NCBI GenBank assembly: GCA_947461335.1
Contig: CANHLB010000067.1
Coordinates: 1-8,242, forward strand
Direction: 5' to 3'
Source: Burkholderiaceae bacterium
GTDB lineage: Bacteria > Pseudomonadota > Gammaproteobacteria > Burkholderiales > Burkholderiaceae
Length of the DNA: 8,242 bases
Part shown: one piece after another, positions 1 to 6,386 of the stretch
Layout of the letters: the number at the start of each line of letters is the position of its first letter
How positions within the stretch are numbered: position 1 is the first letter of the stretch
The notes under the pieces: model-generated
What the model saw: the letters and a program-made list of their open reading frames with translations, nothing else
Told to the model about the DNA's origin: nothing
The model's database searches: none
Translations under genes and position numbers: made by a program

Positions 1-122
1 ATATAAGCAAGTAGATGGGCGAGTGCTGCAATCATCCCAAAAAATTGCGTCCCTTGAATGAGGTTGCGATGTAACTCTTCCGCCTCCTCAACACTCAGAC
101 CTGTAAGAGTGTTATTTGTCAT
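1..122 (-). CDS. pucB: Light-harvesting antenna beta subunit, LH2-like (partial)
   Basis: The first 40 codons of a light-harvesting beta polypeptide, which binds bacteriochlorophyll in the antenna ring of the inner membrane; the C-terminus lies beyond the left edge. Visible family features are an acidic N-terminal stretch ending in E-L-H (His18), then G-T-x-x-F-x-x-I-A-x-x-A-H-x-L-A-Y, where His36 is the expected bacteriochlorophyll ligand in the single membrane helix. The G-T, I-A and L-A-Y residues look more like LH2 (PucB) than LH1 (PufB), which tends to have bulkier aromatic residues and a W-x-W-R-P-W end; that end is not visible here, so pufB remains possible. The ATG at 122 is preceded by a good ribosome site (AGAGGA, plus-strand 131-136, 8-nt spacer). 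No pufQ-like gene precedes it, which also favours a stand-alone pucBA unit. A PpsR-type site lies about 95 bp upstream. Confidence 0.85.
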   Translation of the reverse strand, partial: MTNNTLTGLSVEEAEELHRNLIQGTQFFGMIAALAHLLAY

Positions 123-162
123 AGCTCTTTTCCTCTCAAATCTAACTGCATCGTGCTAACCC

Positions 163-219
163 ACACGAGGGTACTAAATTAACCTTCTTTCCCACAAGGT
201 GAATTTAGTACTAATGTGT
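163..219. repeat. Long interrupted inverted repeat in the antenna gene leader
   Basis: Nested dyad centred near 191. Arms 171-180 and 202-211 (GTACTAAATT / AATTTAGTAC) match perfectly over 10 bp. After one mismatch the stem continues with 182-186 / 196-200 (ACCTT / AAGGT) around a 9-nt loop, and outside a symmetric 4-nt internal gap with 163-166 / 216-219 (ACAC / GTGT). In the antenna transcript this would fold into a strong stem-loop about 50 nt before the start codon, if transcription begins upstream of it. It could be an mRNA-stabilising or attenuating leader hairpin, or a DNA-level operator. There is no T-run to suggest a terminator. Confidence 0.75.
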
Positions 220-234
220 AAAAAAATCTATACA
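217..234. promoter_or_regulatory. Candidate PpsR/CrtJ operator upstream of antenna gene
   Basis: Fits TGT-N12-ACA, the recognition pattern of the photosynthesis-gene repressor PpsR/CrtJ, with one further matching pair (TGTA-N10-TACA). The centre is A/T rich and not palindromic, so this is a weaker site than the one at 904-921. It sits between the antenna gene (minus) and the small membrane-protein genes (plus) and could affect either. A TGT-N12-ACA match has a few percent chance of arising in an intergenic region this size; the context is what raises its value. Confidence 0.5.
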
Positions 235-369
235 GTTTTCTAAGGAATTTCCCTTATAAGTCAAAGTGTTGCAGTGCAAAATAAATGGTAAAAACACTGG
301 CTATTTAGGTGCTTTGGGGTATATGGGATATAGAATGGACCCTGTCTAAGGTCTGTTTTGAGGTATCAA

Positions 370-582
370 ATGAGCAAAGCTAGTGAGCGCTTTAGTACCA
401 TAAAAATGCTATTTGAAATAGCTTGTGCTGCGGGCGGGTTTGGAATGTCCTTGTTATTTGCCAGGCAACTTGATCTAGGAGACGTTCCTGGGGTATTTAT
501 GGGGCTTATGGGAGCAATCTTCGCCTATATCCTTGCCCAAGGCTTCACTACCTTCATTTTTCGTATACTGAGAAGGGATTAA
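370..582 (+). CDS. Small membrane protein, 70 aa, function unknown
   Basis: I do not recognise the family. The ATG at 370 is chosen over an in-frame TTG at 358 because a clean ribosome site (GAGG, 360-363) lies 6 nt before the ATG. The 70-residue product has a short polar N-terminus, then two hydrophobic helices at about residues 12-31 and 39-62. The connecting segment holds L-D-L-G-D-V-P-G, and the protein ends in a basic tail (R-I-L-R-R-D), which suggests an inner-membrane hairpin with a cytoplasmic C-terminus. It is divergent from the antenna gene and is followed after a short hairpin by another two-helix membrane protein, so the two probably share a transcript. Its position between antenna and pigment-precursor genes suggests, but does not show, a photosynthesis-related role. 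Confidence 0.75.
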   Translation: MSKASERFSTIKMLFEIACAAGGFGMSLLFARQLDLGDVPGVFMGLMGAIFAYILAQGFTTFIFRILRRD

Positions 583-584
583 TC

Positions 585-599
585 TGAGGCCCAGCCTCA
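585..599 (+). promoter_or_regulatory. Intercistronic hairpin between the two small membrane genes
   Basis: A perfect 6-bp, GC-rich stem (TGAGGC / GCCTCA) with a 3-nt loop begins 3 nt after the stop codon at 582. No T-run follows (the next bases are CATAAAACAAGG, leading into the ribosome site of the next gene), so a full intrinsic terminator is unlikely. It may slow 3'-to-5' decay or partly attenuate transcription between the genes. Confidence 0.5.
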
Positions 600-618
600 C
601 ATAAAACAAGGATAGATC

Positions 619-858
619 ATGAATAAGCAGTCTGAATCGAGCTCAATGGATGCAAAATCCAAAAGAACCATGCTTTGGCTCAAATTTGCCATTGTGGTGT
701 TCCCATTAGCCTTAATTGGCCAGGTCTGGATCCTATATCAAGAGTATTCATTTACCAATTTACTATTCGTGCTGATTACAGCCTTTGCTTTGTATTCCAC
801 CATCAGCTCATACAAAAAATTCAAGGCTTACGAAGCTGCCATTAAAAAGCAGCAATAA
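619..858 (+). CDS. Small membrane protein, 79 aa, function unknown
   Basis: Family not recognised. The ATG at 619 has a near-ideal ribosome site (AAGGA, 608-612, 6-nt spacer), which supports it over the later in-frame Met10 and Met18. The product has a polar, serine- and lysine-rich N-terminus of about 18 residues, two hydrophobic helices at about residues 19-40 and 45-63, and a strongly basic C-terminus (K-K-F-K-A-Y-E-A-A-I-K-K-Q-Q). The positive-inside rule would place both ends in the cytoplasm. It follows the 70-aa membrane protein after 36 nt and precedes the hemA control region. The paired two-helix layout suggests a small membrane complex or accessory subunit, but nothing in the sequence names a partner. 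Confidence 0.75.
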   Translation: MNKQSESSSMDAKSKRTMLWLKFAIVVFPLALIGQVWILYQEYSFTNLLFVLITAFALYSTISSYKKFKAYEAAIKKQQ

Positions 859-903
859 TTTACTGATATATGGGTTTTCCCTAGGTAGGGACTCTGAAAT
901 AGG

Positions 904-921
904 TGTCAATCTTGATTGACA
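904..921. promoter_or_regulatory. Perfect PpsR/CrtJ-type operator palindrome
   Basis: TGTCAATCTTGATTGACA is an 18-bp dyad with 8-bp arms (TGTCAATC / GATTGACA) around a 2-bp centre. It fits TGT-N12-ACA exactly, including the preferred C and G next to the TGT and ACA. PpsR/CrtJ represses bacteriochlorophyll, carotenoid and antenna genes under oxygen or light in purple bacteria. The right half contains the TTGACA -35 element of the predicted hemA promoter, so bound repressor would occlude RNA polymerase. It lies 77 bp before the hemA start codon. Confidence 0.85.
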
Positions 922-944
922 TATTGCCCATCAAGAGGAAGAAT
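916..944 (+). promoter_or_regulatory. Sigma-70-type promoter for hemA-dxs
   Basis: A consensus -35 hexamer TTGACA (916-921) is followed after exactly 17 bp by AAGAAT (939-944), a 4-of-6 match to TATAAT. Transcription would start near 951, leaving a leader of about 45 nt before the hemA ATG. The -35 box is embedded in the right arm of the PpsR/CrtJ palindrome. A second dyad (910-916 / 930-936) also spans the element. Confidence 0.6.
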
Positions 945-997
945 CATTTGCATGATTTTTCTAGATCCATTCAGGCTATTTTTTAGTAGCTATTAGC

Positions 998-2299
998 ATG
1001 CAAATACTTAATCTTGGTGTGAACCATCACACGGCTCCAATCGACATTCGGGAGCGTGTTGCTATTTCTCCGGAAGATTTGCAGGATTCATTACAAGATC
1101 TTCGCAATTATTTAAGAGGCGCCCATTCTGAATTAAGACCAGAGGTAGCAATCTTATCTACCTGTAATCGCATGGAAATTTATTGCGCTGCTAATGATAT
1201 TGCACATACCAGCCATCATCTAGAGGAGCGTGCTTTTGATTGGCTTAGCTCTCAAAAGCGTTTGCATGTTGATGAGTTAAGACCATATATTTACTCTGGA
1301 AAAGAGAGCGATGCTGTAAAGCATGTATTTAGAGTTAGCTGTGGAATGGATTCAATGGTTTTGGGAGAGACTCAAATACTTGGTCAAATGAAAAAAGCTG
1401 TTGAGTTAGCCGACCAAGCGGGCACTCTAGGAACATATCTAAAATCTTTATTTAATAAAACCTTTTCGGTTGCCAAAGCGGTTCGAGCAACCACGGATAT
1501 TGGCACACAATCAGTTTCAATGGCTAGTGCCTCGGTGCGTTTGGCAGAAAGAATCTTTGGCGATCTCAAAGATTCAAAGATTTTGTTTATCGGTGCAGGT
1601 GAAATGATTCAATTATGCGCCTCTCACTTTGCTGGCCGAAAGCCAAAAGTGATTGCGATTAGTAATCGTACGGTAGATCGTGGCGATGAGATGGCAAAAG
1701 TGTTCGCTGAAAAAGGCTTGCAAACAGATTCTTTTCCCTTGCAATCTTTACCAACCCGGCTGCATGATTTTGATGTGATCGTGTCATGTACAGCAAGCGC
1801 ATTGCCAATCATTGGTATGGGGCTAATTAAAACAGCATTGAAGGCCAGAAATAGCAGGCCTATTGTGTTGATTGATTTGGCTGTTCCTCGAGATATAGAA
1901 CCAGAGATTCGATCCCTTAAGGATGCCTATCTTTATTCAGTTGATGATTTAGGTAGCGTTGTTAATGAAGGTCGCAATATCCGTGAACTTTCTATGGCAG
2001 ACGCCGAAACCATTATTGATAAAGGCGTTAGTGATTTTTTCCAGACACTCCAAAAAAGAACACTAGTACCCATTATTCAATCTTTGCAGACTACTGCAGA
2101 GCGACTCAAAGAAATCGAATTGGAAAAAGCAGTGCGGCGTATTAAAAAAGGCGAAGATCCAGTAGAAGTGTTATCCATCATGGCACAAGCTCTAGCCAAT
2201 AAATTTATGCATGCACCTATTAATGCATTGCAAAATTCTCCTAATAACGAGATTGAAGATTTCAAGCGAATTCTTTCTAGTATTTACACTCCCAAATAA
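998..2299 (+). CDS. hemA: Glutamyl-tRNA reductase
   Basis: NADPH-dependent reduction of glutamyl-tRNA(Glu) to glutamate-1-semialdehyde, the first committed and rate-limiting step of the C5 route to 5-aminolevulinate, heme and bacteriochlorophyll; cytoplasmic, normally a homodimer. At 433 aa it has the family length. The N-terminal catalytic domain starts with the hallmark G-V-N-H-H-T-A-P (7-14) and has the nucleophilic Cys56 in S-T-C-N-R-M-E, then M-V-L-G-E-T-Q-I-L-G-Q (120-130). The NADPH domain follows with G-A-G-E-M (199-203), and a helical dimerisation domain fills about 320-433. The ATG at 998 has no clear ribosome site but gives the canonical N-terminus. It stands directly downstream of a perfect PpsR/CrtJ palindrome and only 15 nt before dxs, unlike the usual chromosomal hemA-prfA arrangement. 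I infer a photosynthesis-dedicated second copy, which this window alone cannot prove. Confidence 0.96.
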   Translation: MQILNLGVNHHTAPIDIRERVAISPEDLQDSLQDLRNYLRGAHSELRPEVAILSTCNRMEIYCAANDIAHTSHHLEERAFDWLSSQKRLHVDELRPYIYSGKESDAVKHVFRVSCGMDSMVLGETQILGQMKKAVELADQAGTLGTYLKSLFNKTFSVAKAVRATTDIGTQSVSMASASVRLAERIFGDLKDSKILFIGAGEMIQLCASHFAGRKPKVIAISNRTVDRGDEMAKVFAEKGLQTDSFPLQSLPTRLHDFDVIVSCTASALPIIGMGLIKTALKARNSRPIVLIDLAVPRDIEPEIRSLKDAYLYSVDDLGSVVNEGRNIRELSMADAETIIDKGVSDFFQTLQKRTLVPIIQSLQTTAERLKEIELEKAVRRIKKGEDPVEVLSIMAQALANKFMHAPINALQNSPNNEIEDFKRILSSIYTPK

Positions 2300-2314
2300 A
2301 TTACGGCTTCAAAC

Positions 2315-4201
2315 ATGCTCCAGGCCACTAAAGTGCTTCATACAATTAATTCTTCGCAGGATTTAAAGCAGCTTGAGCAGTCTGAGCTCCCACAATTAGC
2401 AGATGAATTACGTGAATTTATTCTTCAGTCTGTTGCTGGTACTGGAGGGCATCTTTCTTCTAATCTAGGAACGGTTGAGTTAGCAATTGCTCTGCACTAC
2501 GTTTTTAATACGCCAGACGACAGAATCGTATGGGATGTTGGTCATCAAAGTTATGCCCACAAGATTTTGACTGGGCGCCGAGAAGGTATGCCTACTTTGC
2601 GTCAATTTGGAGGTTTATCGGGATTTCCTAAGCGCTCTGAAAGTCAATACGATGCTTTTGGTACTGCACATTCCTCTACTAGTATTTCAGCGGCTCTGGG
2701 AATGGCGGTTGCTAGTAAGGTCAAGGGTGAAAAAAGAAACGTTGTAGCAGTGATTGGCGATGGCTCAATGAGTGCTGGGATGGCCTATGAAGGTTTAAAT
2801 AATGCCGGGGTAGATAAATCCATTCCCTTAATTGTTATTTTGAACGATAACGAAATGTCCATCTCCCCTGCTGTTGGGGCACTGAATCGATATTTGGCAA
2901 AGCTGATTAGCGGCTCACTATATGGGGCTACTAAAAAAGGTTTGGATAAGATGCTTTCTTATACACCCCCCTTAAGAGAGTTCGCAAAAAGACTAGAAGG
3001 TCATGCAAAAGGAATGATTGGTCCAGCTACCATTTTCGAAGAATTCGGTTTTGACTACTATGGTCCAATCGATGGCCACAATCTCGACGATCTCATCATT
3101 ACCCTTGAAAATCTCAAGAAAATTGCTCAGACCGATGGTCCACAGTTCTTGCATATCGTTACAAAAAAAGGAAAAGGGTATGAGAGGGCGGAGTTAAATC
3201 CGATCTCCTATCATGGCCCTGGAAAATTTAACCCTAGCGAAGGCCTAAAGCCTTCAGCGCCAGGTAAAAAAACCTATACCGAAGTCTTTGGGGAATGGCT
3301 ATGTGATATGGCTAGGCAGGATGAGCGGCTCATCGGAATTACCCCAGCCATGCGTGAAGGTTCTGGCTTAGTTCAGTTTGAGCAACAGTTTCCCAAGCGC
3401 TACTTTGATGTCGGAATTGCAGAGCAGCACGCAGTTACTTTCGCTGCTGGCATTGCTTGTGAAGGTTTAAAGCCAGTAGTAGCAATCTACTCCACCTTTT
3501 TACAAAGAGGCTACGATCAACTCATACATGATGTGACTTTGCAGAATTTGCCGATTGTCTTCGCCGTAGATCGAGCTGGTATGGTTGGTGCGGATGGTCC
3601 AACGCATGCCGGCGTATTTGACATTGCTTTTCTTAGATGCTTGCCGAATGTGGTCTTGATGACACCATCTAATCAAGAGGATTGTAGAAATATGTTGACT
3701 ACAGCTTTTGGCATCAACGGTCCTTCGGTAGTGCGCTATCCACGTGGTACTGGCGCTGGTCCAGAGGCATCTCAGAAACTCGAAACCATTCCGCTTGGAA
3801 AAGGTTTAGTTATTCGTCAAATAAAAGATGCCAAAGCCGTTCAAAAAAGAATTGCTTTTGTTTGCTTTGGCCCATTGCTTTACAGCGCACTTCAGGCTGC
3901 TGATGAGCTTGATGCTACTGTTGCTGATATGCGCTTTGTGAAACCTCTAGATGAAAAATTGTTATTGGATCTTGCAAAAAATCATGATGCATTAGTCTTT
4001 ATTGAAGATAGTTCAATTCAGGCGGGTGCGGGAAGTGCTTGTTTAGAAGCGCTATCGACACATCATATTCAAATTCCTACGCTACAAATTGGCTTGCCCG
4101 ATGAGTATGTTGAGCATGGAGATATCAATGTGCTATTAGACCTTTATGGGCTATCTCCGAAAAAAATTCTCACTAAAGTACGAGAGCATTTTCAAATATA
4201 A
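2315..4201 (+). CDS. dxs: 1-deoxy-D-xylulose-5-phosphate synthase
   Basis: Thiamine-diphosphate enzyme that condenses pyruvate with glyceraldehyde-3-phosphate to DXP, the entry step of the MEP isoprenoid pathway that supplies carotenoids, quinones and the bacteriochlorophyll tail. The 628 aa are full length. Visible landmarks are G-G-H-L-S-S-N-L-G with His46, D-V-G-H-Q (74-78), the ThDP/Mg motif G-D-G-S-M followed by N-D-N-E (148-180), catalytic Glu370 in [13 protein letters not shown] (419-422) and D-G-P-T-H-A-G (427-433), then the C-terminal transketolase domain. The segment [13 protein letters not shown] (563-575) departs from the E-E-x-x-x-x-G-G-A-G-S-A I expect in housekeeping beta enzymes, which hints at a divergent paralogue. 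It lies 15 nt after hemA with no evident ribosome site, so translational coupling under the hemA promoter is likely. Confidence 0.96.
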   Translation: MLQATKVLHTINSSQDLKQLEQSELPQLADELREFILQSVAGTGGHLSSNLGTVELAIALHYVFNTPDDRIVWDVGHQSYAHKILTGRREGMPTLRQFGGLSGFPKRSESQYDAFGTAHSSTSISAALGMAVASKVKGEKRNVVAVIGDGSMSAGMAYEGLNNAGVDKSIPLIVILNDNEMSISPAVGALNRYLAKLISGSLYGATKKGLDKMLSYTPPLREFAKRLEGHAKGMIGPATIFEEFGFDYYGPIDGHNLDDLIITLENLKKIAQTDGPQFLHIVTKKGKGYERAELNPISYHGPGKFNPSEGLKPSAPGKKTYTEVFGEWLCDMARQDERLIGITPAMREGSGLVQFEQQFPKRYFDVGIAEQHAVTFAAGIACEGLKPVVAIYSTFLQRGYDQLIHDVTLQNLPIVFAVDRAGMVGADGPTHAGVFDIAFLRCLPNVVLMTPSNQEDCRNMLTTAFGINGPSVVRYPRGTGAGPEASQKLETIPLGKGLVIRQIKDAKAVQKRIAFVCFGPLLYSALQAADELDATVADMRFVKPLDEKLLLDLAKNHDALVFIEDSSIQAGAGSACLEALSTHHIQIPTLQIGLPDEYVEHGDINVLLDLYGLSPKKILTKVREHFQI

Positions 4202-4212
4202 CGATCTATTTC

Positions 4213-4353
4213 ATGTTTAAGAAAGAAAAAAGAGAGGCTAAAGCTTTATCAAAAGAGCAAAAATGGCAATATATTGGTAAGCCTGTTGCCATCATATTTG
4301 GCACCCTTAACCTCTTCATTCTTGTTTTTTTCTTAATTTACTATTTCACTTAA
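4213..4353 (+). CDS. Small single-helix membrane protein, 46 aa, unknown
   Basis: A short frame beginning 11 nt after the dxs stop codon. The product has a highly charged, lysine-rich N-terminus (about residues 3-17) and one hydrophobic helix at about residues 24-44, ending in Y-Y-F-T. The charge pattern predicts an N-in, C-out bitopic protein. No convincing ribosome site precedes the ATG; re-initiation after dxs is plausible. The family is not recognised and the length is near the limit for a confident call. The clean charged-then-hydrophobic architecture and tight packing behind dxs are the support. It could be a small membrane adaptor for pigment synthesis, but this is speculation. Confidence 0.6.
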   Translation: MFKKEKREAKALSKEQKWQYIGKPVAIIFGTLNLFILVFFLIYYFT

Positions 4354-4385
4354 ATAGCAAGCGCAACAATCTTTTCTTAAGGTGT

Positions 4386-4413
4386 TTGTCAATGCAATAT
4401 AGTATTACTTAAT
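4386..4413 (+). promoter_or_regulatory. Weak candidate promoter for tspO
   Basis: TTGTCA (4386-4391, 5 of 6 to the -35 consensus) and CTTAAT (4408-4413, 4 of 6 to the -10) are separated by 16 bp in the 118-nt gap before tspO. The -35 overlaps TGTCAAT, the same heptamer as the left arm of the operator at 904-921, but without a matching right half. Confidence 0.3.
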
Positions 4414-4471
4414 ATCCATAAAGGCTGTTTTACGATCCAACCTCTTTTGAAATAAAGGCTAATGAAAATAT

Positions 4472-4945
4472 ATGCTAAATAAGAAAGTAGTAATGCCATT
4501 GGCCTGGGGTTTAACGGTGGCGATTCTAGGCGGCTTAGCGACGGATTTAGGCCCCTGGTATCACGCTTTAAAAGAGCCGTTTTGGAAACCGCCTGATTGG
4601 TTATTTGGTCCAATGTGGTCTACCATTTTTATTTTTTCTGGTATTGCTTGGGTGGGTGCAAAGCACTTTACTTCAGACGCTTCTATTCTTAGCCGTTTGA
4701 CAGTTTTATTCTGGCTAAATGCTCTGCTCAATATACTGTGGAGTGTTTTGTATTTTCGCTTCGAAAGACCTGATTGGGCTTTGTATGAAGCAGGATTTTT
4801 ATGGCTTTCAGTTCTCGCCATATTCTTGACGATCAGAAAAGTTTCTACTAAAAATAGCTTATATATCTTGCCATACTTGATCTGGGTCACTATTGCTATT
4901 GCGTTAAATTGGGATACTGTCCGGCTGAATGGGCCTTTCACTTAA
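4472..4945 (+). CDS. tspO: TspO/MBR family tryptophan-rich sensory protein
   Basis: Five-helix inner-membrane protein that binds porphyrins; in Rhodobacter sphaeroides TspO is a negative regulator of photosynthesis-gene expression in response to oxygen, probably through tetrapyrrole efflux or turnover. The 157-aa product shows the family signatures in order: P-F-W-K-P-P-D-W-L-F-G-P-M-W (36-49) between helices 1 and 2, L-N-I-L-W-S-V-L-Y-F-R (86-96) in helix 3, and the helix 5 pattern Y-L-I-W-V-x-I-A-I-A-L-N-W (135-147) ending in V-R-L-N-G (150-154). Tryptophan content is high, as expected. The ATG at 4472 gives the usual N-terminus; AAAGG at 4454-4458 is a ribosome site at rather long spacing, so Met8 (4493) is an alternative. 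Placed after hemA-dxs, it is well positioned to sense or limit tetrapyrrole intermediates. Confidence 0.94.
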   Translation: MLNKKVVMPLAWGLTVAILGGLATDLGPWYHALKEPFWKPPDWLFGPMWSTIFIFSGIAWVGAKHFTSDASILSRLTVLFWLNALLNILWSVLYFRFERPDWALYEAGFLWLSVLAIFLTIRKVSTKNSLYILPYLIWVTIAIALNWDTVRLNGPFT

Positions 4946-4987
4946 ATAGTCAGCATAAGAGTTGATCCATTCGTATCCCTAACTAAT

Positions 4988-5005
4988 ACCCGCTAGTAGG
5001 TGGGT
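4988..5005 (+). promoter_or_regulatory. Short hairpin before the NADH dehydrogenase gene
   Basis: ACCCGC (4988-4993) pairs with GTGGGT (5000-5005), including one G-T wobble, around a 6-nt loop; it ends 14 nt before the ATG at 5020. No T-run follows, so it is not a convincing terminator. It could modulate translation initiation, as no strong ribosome site is visible for the downstream gene. Weak evidence. Confidence 0.25.
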
Positions 5006-5019
5006 TATACAAAGATTGC

Positions 5020-6357
5020 ATGACTAAAGAACATCGAATTGTGATCGTTGGAGGAGGCGCTGGCGGTCTAGAGCTAGCCACTAAACTCGGCGATCGCTTT
5101 GGCTCTCAAAAAAGTGCTTCTAAAAAAGTGTCCATTATCTTGGTGGATAAAAATCGTACCCATTTATGGAAACCTAAATTGCATGAAGTTGCTGCAGGTT
5201 CCATGGATCTTGCAGATCAAGAGCTTGATTACATTGCGCAAGCGCATTGGCATCATTTTAGTTTTCGCTTAGGAGAACTTACAGGAATAGATAGGGAAAA
5301 GCGTCAAATTCAGGTAGCCCCTTTTTATGATGACTCAGGAGAATTGGTTACCCCACAGCAAACAATTGATTACGACACATTAATTATTTCTATTGGTAGC
5401 TTAACCAACGATTTTGGAACTCCAGGCGTTGAGAAATATGCTCAAAGACTCGAATCTCTTTTGGATGCAAAACGCTTTCACTTACGCTTGATTAATGCTT
5501 GTTTAAGGGCTCAGGCTCAAACTGAGCCTTTAGCGCCCCATCAACTACAGGTGGTCATTATTGGGGCTGGAGCAACTGGGGTAGAGCTAGCTGCAGAATT
5601 GCATCGTACAACGCGCGCGATTATTTCCTTCGGAATGGATAGGGTTGATCCTGAAAAAGATCTCAAGGTGATATTGATTGAGGCTGCTCCTAAAATATTA
5701 CCTGCGCTTTCTACAAGAATTTCAACTGCAGCTGAAAAATTACTTGAAGATCTTGGTGTTGAGGTCATGACTAATGCCAAGGTGCAAGAGATTCAAGCTG
5801 ATCGAGTATGTTTGTCGAACGGTGTAGAAATTCCTGCTGAGTTAATTGTTTGGGCAGCTGGCGTCAAGGCGCCAGATTTTCTGAATGGGATTGGAGGCTT
5901 AGAGTCTAATCATGCCAATCAATTATTGGTATTGCCAACATTGCAAACCACTCGTGATCCTCATATTTTTGCCATAGGAGATTGTGCTGCTTGCCCATGG
6001 CCAGATGCTAATAATGGCAAAGGAGGAATTGTCCCTCCTCGAGCTCAAGCTGCTCATCAGCAGTCCTCACATATCTATTCTCAAATTAAGCAAATTATCG
6101 ATGGCAAGCCACTTAAGCCTTATCAATACCGCGATTTTGGATCACTCGTATCCTTGGGCGAATACAGTAGCGTCGGTAGCATGATGGGCGGCTTGATAGG
6201 CGGCAGTCTGATGGTGGAAGGCTTATTTGCCAAGCTCATGTACATTAGCTTATATAAACTCCACCAACTAGCCCTGCACGGCTGGGTTAAGGTGTTTCTC
6301 GACACAATTAGTCGTTTAATTCATCGTAGAACGCATTCTATCGTCAAGCTGCACTAG
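5020..6357 (+). CDS. ndh: Type II NADH:quinone oxidoreductase (NDH-2)
   Basis: Single-subunit, non-proton-pumping flavoenzyme that oxidises NADH and reduces ubiquinone at the cytoplasmic face of the inner membrane. The 445 aa match the family length. The FAD-binding Rossmann motif G-G-G-A-G-G (11-16) opens the protein; the second dinucleotide motif G-A-G-A-T-G-V-E (182-189) is followed by an acidic residue at the end of the next strand (Glu221), which favours NADH over NADPH. A-I-G-D (318-321) is the C-terminal FAD contact, and P-P-R-A-Q-A-A-H-Q-Q (339-348) corresponds to the quinone-site region. The C-terminal 70 residues (glycine-rich stretch 384-396, then amphipathic, basic helices) would anchor it to the membrane. 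It lies 74 nt after tspO and 64 nt before the alternative oxidase gene, its natural electron-acceptor partner through ubiquinol. Confidence 0.93.
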   Translation: MTKEHRIVIVGGGAGGLELATKLGDRFGSQKSASKKVSIILVDKNRTHLWKPKLHEVAAGSMDLADQELDYIAQAHWHHFSFRLGELTGIDREKRQIQVAPFYDDSGELVTPQQTIDYDTLIISIGSLTNDFGTPGVEKYAQRLESLLDAKRFHLRLINACLRAQAQTEPLAPHQLQVVIIGAGATGVELAAELHRTTRAIISFGMDRVDPEKDLKVILIEAAPKILPALSTRISTAAEKLLEDLGVEVMTNAKVQEIQADRVCLSNGVEIPAELIVWAAGVKAPDFLNGIGGLESNHANQLLVLPTLQTTRDPHIFAIGDCAACPWPDANNGKGGIVPPRAQAAHQQSSHIYSQIKQIIDGKPLKPYQYRDFGSLVSLGEYSSVGSMMGGLIGGSLMVEGLFAKLMYISLYKLHQLALHGWVKVFLDTISRLIHRRTHSIVKLH

Positions 6358-6386
6358 GCCAAGCAAACTCCTTTTGAAGCGAGTAG

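Noticed and set aside
358..369. TTG start extending the 70-aa protein by four residues
   Set aside because: The TTG overlaps the GAGG ribosome site that is ideally spaced for the ATG at 370.
912..934. TTGAT...ATCAA half-sites resembling an FNR box
   Set aside because: FNR needs TTGAT-N4-ATCAA; here the spacing is 13 bp. The PpsR/CrtJ reading of the region is far better.
4324..4331. T-run as an intrinsic terminator after dxs
   Set aside because: No stem precedes it, and it lies inside the hydrophobic helix of the 46-aa frame (Phe/Leu codons).
4387..4404. Third PpsR/CrtJ site before tspO
   Set aside because: TGTCAAT is present, but 12 bp after the TGT there is no ACA; only a half-site remains.
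4561..4941. Minus-strand 126-codon open frame opposite tspO
   Set aside because: It lies wholly within a clearly recognised tspO, gives a low-complexity basic product with no family features, and is a shadow frame.
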